From an uncultured Gammaproteobacteria bacterium (GTDB lineage Bacteria > Pseudomonadota > Gammaproteobacteria > Pseudomonadales > Pseudohongiellaceae): DNA of 46,342 bases. Position 1 is the first letter of the stretch. Every line of letters starts with the position of its first letter. This document shows, in pieces, positions 40,943 through 46,342 of the stretch. The notes under the pieces are model-generated. The model was not told where the DNA came from. It saw nothing but the letters and a program-made list of their open reading frames with translations, and did not search any database. A program made the translations under genes and the position numbers. The stretch is from assembly GCA_913048385.1 (NCBI GenBank), contig CAJWVZ010000019.1:1-46342 (forward strand). Reading direction: 5' to 3'.

Positions 40943-42658
40943 TTAGTTGAGAGACTGGTCAATATACTTCCAATCCGCTGCACCAAAAAACATTTCATCC
41001 CAGCTCTGCAGACCCCATGGGACTGATCTGAATGGGTCTGGATTCATTTTGTTTTGCTCGGAATTGTCGAATGCTCCAGTGGCAGTGATTATCGTACCGG
41101 CCGGGACAAATTTCGGTTGTTTGTATGTGTAGGCTAATTGCCAGCTGTAATTATAGTTTGCAATGTTGATAAGTTCTTCACTTGTTCCGTCTGGGTAGTC
41201 GGCATAGAACCGCATTCGTTTGCCGCGGAAGTGCATGTGGGGTGTGAGCGAAAACAACTTTGCATCTTTTTCAATTGTGAATGATTGAGTCATCTCATAG
41301 TCTGGGTCCATCGGTGGGATGTTCACCCAAGTAGGAGTGAAATGGCAAGCACATTGCCCTGTCATTCGCTCTTCTGGCACGAAGCCTTCTGGATAAAACC
41401 ATAAGCCAATGCGACTTGCATCAACCGATGCCTTGCCTGTTGTTGTGTAGTGCATTTGCATCGCGATTTTTGTGCCAGCCTTCAAAAGGCCTCCGGTGTT
41501 TGGTGGTTCCATTCGCGGCGCTTGACCCGGTATATAAGGGGCGATGTCAGGCCTGTCGGGCTCTCCGCCTAATAGGGCGCCGCCACTTGTTGCTCCCGGG
41601 GGAATTAAACTGTGTAGTGTGTGATGGAGGACTGTACGATCGCCAGGAATGTATTGACTCGCTCGGACCCAGCGATCTTTTTCGATATCCAAGTCGACCA
41701 TGACGTTGTAATAATCTAATACCCCTGTAGCTGGGATTTCTTGCTCTGGAATCTCGATAATATAATCTGGTTTGCCAAACGCCCACTCGGTCTCTGGCCA
41801 GACTAATTGGGCTAATGGGTCTGATTCCCCGTCCTTGGGAGAACCAGCCTCAATCCAATAGATAACCTTCTGCACCTTCTCGTCCGTCAGTACCATATCG
41901 TTTATAAACTCGCCAATGTGGCTATCTATCTGCCCAGGTGGCATTCGTTTGGTCATTAAAACTTCTCTAATCATTTGCGACCAGCCCTTAACCATTGTGT
42001 AACTGTCGAATGCAAATGGGGCAATCCCGCCGACTCGGTGACACGTCGCGCAATTCTCGGCAATAATAGGACCAATTTCATTCTCATAGGAAGGGGCGTG
42101 CTTTCGATGTGCAGCTCTTGCGGGATAGAGAACCGGACGCCCAAACTCCGTAGTGTCTGATACTTGAATATTTTTGCCCGCAATTATTAAATCAAATGCT
42201 TGTGTTAGTTGCTCTCCGACTGGCCCTTTAAACAATAACTTGAAAGATTTAGGGTCCAAAATAAATACTTCACTTGTCTGGGTAATTCCAAGACTGGATG
42301 AGATCACCTTAGCATCATCCATCAGAACCGGAATGCTGATACCCATAGATGCAAGGTCAGCCTTTATCTCCTCACGGTTTTTAAGCCCTGAGGAGTTAAT
42401 CATGAACAACTTTATACCTCTCTCTTCATAGGTCGATTTGAGTTTTATAAAAGCCGGTAACTTTGCTTTTACTTCATCGTCATGCCTCGCGTGGACCATG
42501 ATAGCAACTGCCTTGTTATTGTCGTACCAGCTCATTTGATGGAAGTAACCCTCCTGATCGAGGAGAGAGAAGTCCCCGACGCGATCGGCTGCAAATACCG
42601 ATCCTGCGAGTGCAGTAAAAAGAATCAGAAGCCTAGTAAGAAAGTGTTGTGAAAACAT
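40943..42658 (-). CDS. Thioredoxin-fold / haem-c / copper type II monooxygenase fusion
   Basis: The 571-residue exported protein has three parts. After a signal peptide comes an AhpC-like thioredoxin fold (about 25-175) without the catalytic cysteine, so probably not redox active. Then comes a cytochrome c site CATCH at 203-207, and a copper type II monooxygenase-like domain. Candidate CuH ligands are H345-H346 (LHHTLHS) and H403 (MQMHYTT). Candidate CuM ligands are H474 and H476 (PHMHFRG) and M556 (DEMFFG). The haem could feed electrons to copper in place of ascorbate. Substrate is unknown. It is a longer relative of the protein at 30939. Confidence 0.88.
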   Translation of the reverse strand: MFSQHFLTRLLILFTALAGSVFAADRVGDFSLLDQEGYFHQMSWYDNNKAVAIMVHARHDDEVKAKLPAFIKLKSTYEERGIKLFMINSSGLKNREEIKADLASMGISIPVLMDDAKVISSSLGITQTSEVFILDPKSFKLLFKGPVGEQLTQAFDLIIAGKNIQVSDTTEFGRPVLYPARAAHRKHAPSYENEIGPIIAENCATCHRVGGIAPFAFDSYTMVKGWSQMIREVLMTKRMPPGQIDSHIGEFINDMVLTDEKVQKVIYWIEAGSPKDGESDPLAQLVWPETEWAFGKPDYIIEIPEQEIPATGVLDYYNVMVDLDIEKDRWVRASQYIPGDRTVLHHTLHSLIPPGATSGGALLGGEPDRPDIAPYIPGQAPRMEPPNTGGLLKAGTKIAMQMHYTTTGKASVDASRIGLWFYPEGFVPEERMTGQCACHFTPTWVNIPPMDPDYEMTQSFTIEKDAKLFSLTPHMHFRGKRMRFYADYPDGTSEELINIANYNYSWQLAYTYKQPKFVPAGTIITATGAFDNSEQNKMNPDPFRSVPWGLQSWDEMFFGAADWKYIDQSLN

Positions 42659-42804
42659 TTCTAGTGTTCCTATTAGTTAGCTTTTCTAAATATGTTTTTG
42701 ACATTATTCATTGTCTAAACAAAATGTGCAAAATTAATTAGAGATATTACCTGGCCGAATCCAACGGTTTCTGTTGATGCCACTCTCGAATTTTTTGGGT
42801 CGGG

Positions 42805-44226
42805 TCAGCTGTTTTGAGCTGGCGCTGCATTAGTAGTCTTTTTAAATATGCCAAACCCTAAATAAGCCAAGCCAATTGATAGCAGCGGGTTTAAATAATT
42901 AAAAAAGGTCCAAGGAGCAAACTCTAATGGTGACATATTGAGAACGCCGGTAATAAATGCTCCGGAGGTCGTCCAAGGTATTAGTGAAGTGCTCAAGGTT
43001 GCCCCTTCTTCGAGGCATCGGGACAGCATATGATTTTCGAGTCCGTCTTCATCGAATGAGTCTTTAAATATTTGCCCACCAAATATAATCGAGAGGTAGC
43101 CTTCCCCCATGCTCATATTTGACACCACGCCAGCGCTGATCGTTGTTGCCATTAAGCTTGCTGATCGCTGGATACGGCTCAGTAGACCGCTTAGCAGAAC
43201 GCGTACAAAACCAGCGCGATCTAAAATTCCGCCCAAAGACAGGGCGATGAGCGCAAGTGACATTGTCCACATCATGCTTGTTATGCCTCCTCGGCTCAAA
43301 AGGTTATCGAGGTCATCAAGCCCTGTGTCCGCGACATAGCCTGTGTGCAGACTATTGAGCACCTCTGGTAATGCTCTTTCTTGCATAACAACAGCGAGAA
43401 CAGCAGCCGTTGCGACACTCGCAAGCATGCTAATTTCGGCAGGGGTTCGCCTGAGGCTGAGAACTAAGAGCACTGCCAGGGGCAGCAAAGTCAGTGGATT
43501 AATTACAAATTCCACTCCCAGCGCTTGGCTCAAACTGACTATTTCTGATGCCGACAGAGGCTGCCCACTGTAATGCAGACCAAGACCTGTAAACAAAAAT
43601 ATACTTATAATATACGTTGGAACGGTCGTATAAAGCATAGAATTGATATGCGAGTAGAGATCTGTCCCAGCGCTCATTGCGGCAAGGTTAGTTGTATCTG
43701 ATACCGGAGACATCTTGTCTCCGAAGCTTGCTCCGGAGACGATCATGCCCGCAACCAGTGGCAGCGGTATCCCAAGGGCTGCGCCAATGCCCATCAACAC
43801 CACGCCGATAGTTGCGATTGTTCCCCATGCTGTTCCCGTGGCAATTGACATAAAGCTGCAAAGTATTAGCCCTGCAGGTAAAAAAAAGTTTGGGTGTAGT
43901 AACTCCAGTCCGTAAAAGATGAGACCCCCGATAGTCCCACTCTCGATTAGTGCAGCTACAAGAATACCAATCAAGAAGAAAATAAAGATTGCGCCTAAGC
44001 CTTTTTTTATACCCTCGATCATCGACGACTTAATATCGTCATAGTTAAGACCGATGGCCACGGCATTTAACGAAATCCAAACAACCGCAACGACCAAAAG
44101 ACTGTGAAGGCTTATTTGGAACCACAACATGCCCATAATAACGGTGAGAATAACGCCACCAAAAGATATTAGGGAATGCAAAAAGCTTGGCTGAAGAGTT
44201 TTATTCATTGGTCGCTTTGGGTCCAT
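42805..44226 (-). CDS. nhaC: Na+/H+ antiporter NhaC family
   Basis: The protein has up to 473 residues and about a dozen membrane helices. The family signature GASFGDKMSPVSDTTNLAAM is in the central region, and STSLIPWTTSGAF near the end is another NhaC hallmark. It would exchange external H+ for internal Na+, fitting a marine cell. The start is either ATG 44226 or ATG 44208; neither has a clear ribosome site. A second NhaC-like gene begins at 45891 across the M24 peptidase gene. Confidence 0.92.
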   Translation of the reverse strand: MDPKRPMNKTLQPSFLHSLISFGGVILTVIMGMLWFQISLHSLLVVAVVWISLNAVAIGLNYDDIKSSMIEGIKKGLGAIFIFFLIGILVAALIESGTIGGLIFYGLELLHPNFFLPAGLILCSFMSIATGTAWGTIATIGVVLMGIGAALGIPLPLVAGMIVSGASFGDKMSPVSDTTNLAAMSAGTDLYSHINSMLYTTVPTYIISIFLFTGLGLHYSGQPLSASEIVSLSQALGVEFVINPLTLLPLAVLLVLSLRRTPAEISMLASVATAAVLAVVMQERALPEVLNSLHTGYVADTGLDDLDNLLSRGGITSMMWTMSLALIALSLGGILDRAGFVRVLLSGLLSRIQRSASLMATTISAGVVSNMSMGEGYLSIIFGGQIFKDSFDEDGLENHMLSRCLEEGATLSTSLIPWTTSGAFITGVLNMSPLEFAPWTFFNYLNPLLSIGLAYLGFGIFKKTTNAAPAQNS

Positions 44227-44474
44227 TTGACGTCCGAATCGATTGATAGAGCTGTCCTCTTAAATCGTTCCTAATGGTCGCATAAAAGTGAATCAATCGA
44301 AACAAAGCCCGTCTTAATATTAGAAAGTGGAATGGTTTGAGACAAAAAGGCTGCGTCGTCAGCCTTCGAAAACCCGCTTAAGCTCGCAGCGTAAATAACG
44401 GTCAGATCGTAATGAAGAAGCTCAAGGATATAGCTTAATTCCCCATCAGCTAGGATTTGTAGTATCTTACTAGG

Positions 44475-45797
44475 ATGTTTTGGAAAAAAATCTATATTAG
44501 TTTTTTGCTCATGGGTCTCGTCTTCGTAGAGATTCATTCTGCAGGCGCTGCGTCATTCCAATCTATTCTATCAATGCGGGATCGGGCTGATACCATTGAC
44601 CGTTTGGTCAATGAAAGACTTACAACTCTTCCCAAGCAATTAATGCGTAGAGAAGGCATTGATATTTGGGTGCTCGTTGCTCGAGAGTATAATGAAGACC
44701 CGGTTGTAATGACCATGCTCCCAGGAACAGCGCATTCGGCTCGGAGACGCACTATATTGGTTTTTGTAGATGAGGGCGATCTTGGCGTGAAAGGATACGC
44801 TGTTGCTCGCTATCCGGTGGGAAATTTTTTTGCAGCTCGTTGGAACCCGGATGAGGAACCGGACCAATGGCGAGCGCTTGCTCAGCTGATCGAAGAGAAA
44901 AATCCCGATACCATAGGAATCAATGTATCCAGTGATTTCGCTTTAGCTGATGGTCTCAGCCATGGTGAATATTTGGGTTTAGTTGATGCGCTATCAACAG
45001 AACAAAAGTCCAAGATCGTCTCTGCAGAAAGGTTAGCTGTAGCATGGCTTGAGACTCGGACAGAGTCAGAAATGGAAATATACCCATCAATCGTCGAAGT
45101 TGCTCATAATATTATTGCGGAAGGCTTCTCTGAAACTGTCATAGAGCCGGAGCGGACGACCACTCAAGATGTGCAGTGGTGGTACCGAGAGCGCGTGCGC
45201 GAGTTGCACCTGCAGGTGTGGTTTCACCCGTCAGTTACTTTTCAGAGGAACGGAGAAACTGGTGATTTACAAGGTGTAATTCTGCCTGGCGATTTACTGC
45301 ATGTGGATTTTGGGATTACTTATCTGAGGCTTAACACGGATACTCAGCAACACGCTTACGTGCTGATGGAAGGGGAGCAGGTACCTCCAGTTGGTCTCCG
45401 CCAGGGCTTGGCTACGAGTAACCGCCTTCAGGACATTCTTGTAAATAATTTTACCGTCGGACGAACGGGTAATGAGATCTTAAGGTCTGCTCGGGAAACG
45501 GCCATTGGTGAGGGTATTTTGCCATCAATTTACACTCATCCCATCGGTTATCACGGGCACGGAGCAGGGCCGACGATCGGGATGTGGGACAATCAGGGCG
45601 ACACAATGGGTCGCGGAGATTACCCTCTTTTTGAGAATACTGCCTTTTCAATTGAGTTAAACTCAACGGTCTCGGTACCTGAGTGGGGAGGCCAGAGGCT
45701 GCGTTTTAAGCTTGAAGAGGATGCTTTTTTCGATGGACAACAAACTTTTTATATAGATGGAAGGCAAAAAGAGTTAATTCTTATTCAATCGAAGTAG
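44475..45797 (+). CDS. Exported M24-family metallopeptidase (Xaa-Pro aminopeptidase-like)
   Basis: The 440-residue protein has a signal peptide (IYISFLLMGLVFVEIHSAGAA), a creatinase-like N-terminal domain and a pita-bread C-terminal domain. All five metal ligands are in place: D278 (HVDFG), D289 (RLNTDT), a histidine in HPIGYHGHG (357-363), E394 (FSIELN) and a glutamate in FKLEED (411-416). Most relatives are cytoplasmic, so a secreted or periplasmic one may trim proline peptides from outside. It starts with ATG 44475 and lies between two NhaC-type genes. Confidence 0.9.
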   Translation: MFWKKIYISFLLMGLVFVEIHSAGAASFQSILSMRDRADTIDRLVNERLTTLPKQLMRREGIDIWVLVAREYNEDPVVMTMLPGTAHSARRRTILVFVDEGDLGVKGYAVARYPVGNFFAARWNPDEEPDQWRALAQLIEEKNPDTIGINVSSDFALADGLSHGEYLGLVDALSTEQKSKIVSAERLAVAWLETRTESEMEIYPSIVEVAHNIIAEGFSETVIEPERTTTQDVQWWYRERVRELHLQVWFHPSVTFQRNGETGDLQGVILPGDLLHVDFGITYLRLNTDTQQHAYVLMEGEQVPPVGLRQGLATSNRLQDILVNNFTVGRTGNEILRSARETAIGEGILPSIYTHPIGYHGHGAGPTIGMWDNQGDTMGRGDYPLFENTAFSIELNSTVSVPEWGGQRLRFKLEEDAFFDGQQTFYIDGRQKELILIQSK

Positions 45798-45890
45798 TTA
45801 TTTTCGCTTGCGTGACTTGATCGTAAGCCCTCGCGGTTCACTGAGTGCTAAAAGAAAATTCAAAGACGGCAAACCTTAGTGGGAATATTC

Positions 45891-46342
45891 ATGGATTCAT
45901 TTTTGTCGATCGCACCGTCGCTCTTAGCGCTTACTCTTGCCTTTACTACAAAGCGGGTCATTTTTTCTCTTTTTAGTGCGGTGACACTCGGCTTTTTTAT
46001 TTTAAATGATTATCAATTCCTTGCGACTGCAGTTTCAATATTTGAAACCGGTATTTTTCAGCAACTCGAAGGAAGTAACGCGCAGATTATTATTGTGATT
46101 ACGATTATCTCTGGGTTTATCTACCTGCTTGAGGCTTCAAATGTAATGCGCGCGTTCTCGACTGTTATGAGCCATCGCGTGCAGTCAAACGCCAGAGTAA
46201 AGCTAAGCACTTTTTTTTCCGGTATCGCTATTTTCTTCACGGACTCTGGAAACTCTCTGATCTTGGGCCCGGTTTTTCGACCAATTTATGACAAGCTTAA
46301 AATCTGTCGCGAGAAGCTTGCTTATATAGTTGATTCCACGTC
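45891..46342 (+). CDS. NhaC-family Na+/H+ antiporter, N-terminal part (3' truncated by window)
   Basis: The frame runs from ATG 45891 to the end of the window, 150 codons without a stop. It has helices (FLSIAPSLLALTLAF, VIFSLFSAVTLGFFIL, IIIVITIISGFIYLLEASN), then FFTDSGNSLILGPVFRPIYDK and SREKLAYIVDST-like sequence (CREKLAYIVDST), which is the conserved NhaC segment preceding the ion-binding region. GGGA lies eight bases upstream. It is separate from, and diverged from, the NhaC at 42805. Confidence 0.85.
   Translation, partial: MDSFLSIAPSLLALTLAFTTKRVIFSLFSAVTLGFFILNDYQFLATAVSIFETGIFQQLEGSNAQIIIVITIISGFIYLLEASNVMRAFSTVMSHRVQSNARVKLSTFFSGIAIFFTDSGNSLILGPVFRPIYDKLKICREKLAYIVDST

Noticed and set aside
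41341..41356. C-A-C-H sequence in the copper monooxygenase, possibly a second haem site
   Set aside because: The spacing is C-x-C-H, not C-x-x-C-H, so it does not fit a haem c site.
44271..44537. Minus-strand frame of 88 residues upstream of the M24 peptidase gene
   Set aside because: It looks somewhat protein-like, but its start lies inside the oppositely directed peptidase gene, it has no ribosome site and no family, and it would occupy the peptidase promoter region.
1..46342. Search for tRNA, rRNA, CRISPR arrays, transposases, integrases and phage genes
   Set aside because: None recognised by eye; intergenic regions are short and no long direct or terminal inverted repeats were noticed.

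Overview
The window looks like chromosomal DNA of a free-living, probably marine, Gram-negative gammaproteobacterium. The evidence is moderate AT richness, a TonB-dependent receptor, many Sec (and some Tat-like) exported proteins, periplasmic c-type cytochromes and PQQ enzymes, and a SAM-II/SAM-V-type riboswitch of a kind known from marine bacteria. The assignment rests on gene content and style only. I see no rRNA, tRNA, CRISPR array, insertion sequence, integrase or phage gene. Several genes start with TTG or GTG, sometimes with a strong Shine-Dalgarno site (for example 6660 and 12208).

Layout. 1-4575 (+): end of a TonB-dependent receptor with a strong terminator; a promoter, SAM-binding riboswitch and terminator ahead of a metY-type sulfhydrylase; an exported START-domain protein; a Tag-like DNA glycosylase coupled to a small membrane protein. 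4572-8968: two exported paralogues of unknown function (-), two small membrane proteins (+), then a smaller exported barrel-like protein and a DUF6152 protein (-). 9069-10283 (-): FMN-dependent alpha-hydroxy acid dehydrogenase. 10286-11796 (+): a membrane-anchored possible flavin-type barrel, an ABM-domain protein and two microproteins. 12208-16059 (+): a six-gene run of mostly exported proteins (barrel-like, DUF6152, membrane protein, SGNH hydrolase, cupin, HAD dehalogenase), followed by rmuC and a convergent gamma-carbonic anhydrase.

18119-23676 carries a PQQ dehydrogenase-like protein, a small secreted protein, a nitroreductase-like protein (-), and a dihaem cytochrome c next to a PQQ alcohol dehydrogenase with the DYD signature of lanthanide-dependent enzymes. 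23765-28651 (+) has a secreted HNH nuclease, a secreted esterase, a second anchored barrel, an NHL propeller, glyoxalase II and a GST-kappa-like isomerase. 28712-32288 (-) has an exported VOC protein, a membrane protein, a radical SAM protein and a haem-c/copper monooxygenase. 32581-37212 has a TolB/TPR protein, a cytochrome-PQQ propeller fusion (-) and an exported double-VOC protein.

37330-46342 holds a YeiH-type transporter (-), a diaminopropionate ammonia-lyase-like enzyme with an M20 amidohydrolase (+), a thioredoxin-fold/haem-c/copper monooxygenase fusion (-), an NhaC antiporter (-), an exported M24 peptidase (+) and the start of a second NhaC-like antiporter (+).

How it fits together. 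The theme is periplasmic oxidative metabolism: PQQ and copper enzymes paired with haem c, plus exported versions of enzymes that are usually cytoplasmic (HAD dehalogenase, VOC). The least understood part is a recurring module: four exported proteins that appear to form one two-cysteine beta-rich superfamily, two of them next to DUF6152 proteins whose predicted mature N-terminus is His-His, as in copper histidine-brace proteins. I regard that module as the best candidate for an undescribed system. Its copper link and substrate are hypotheses.
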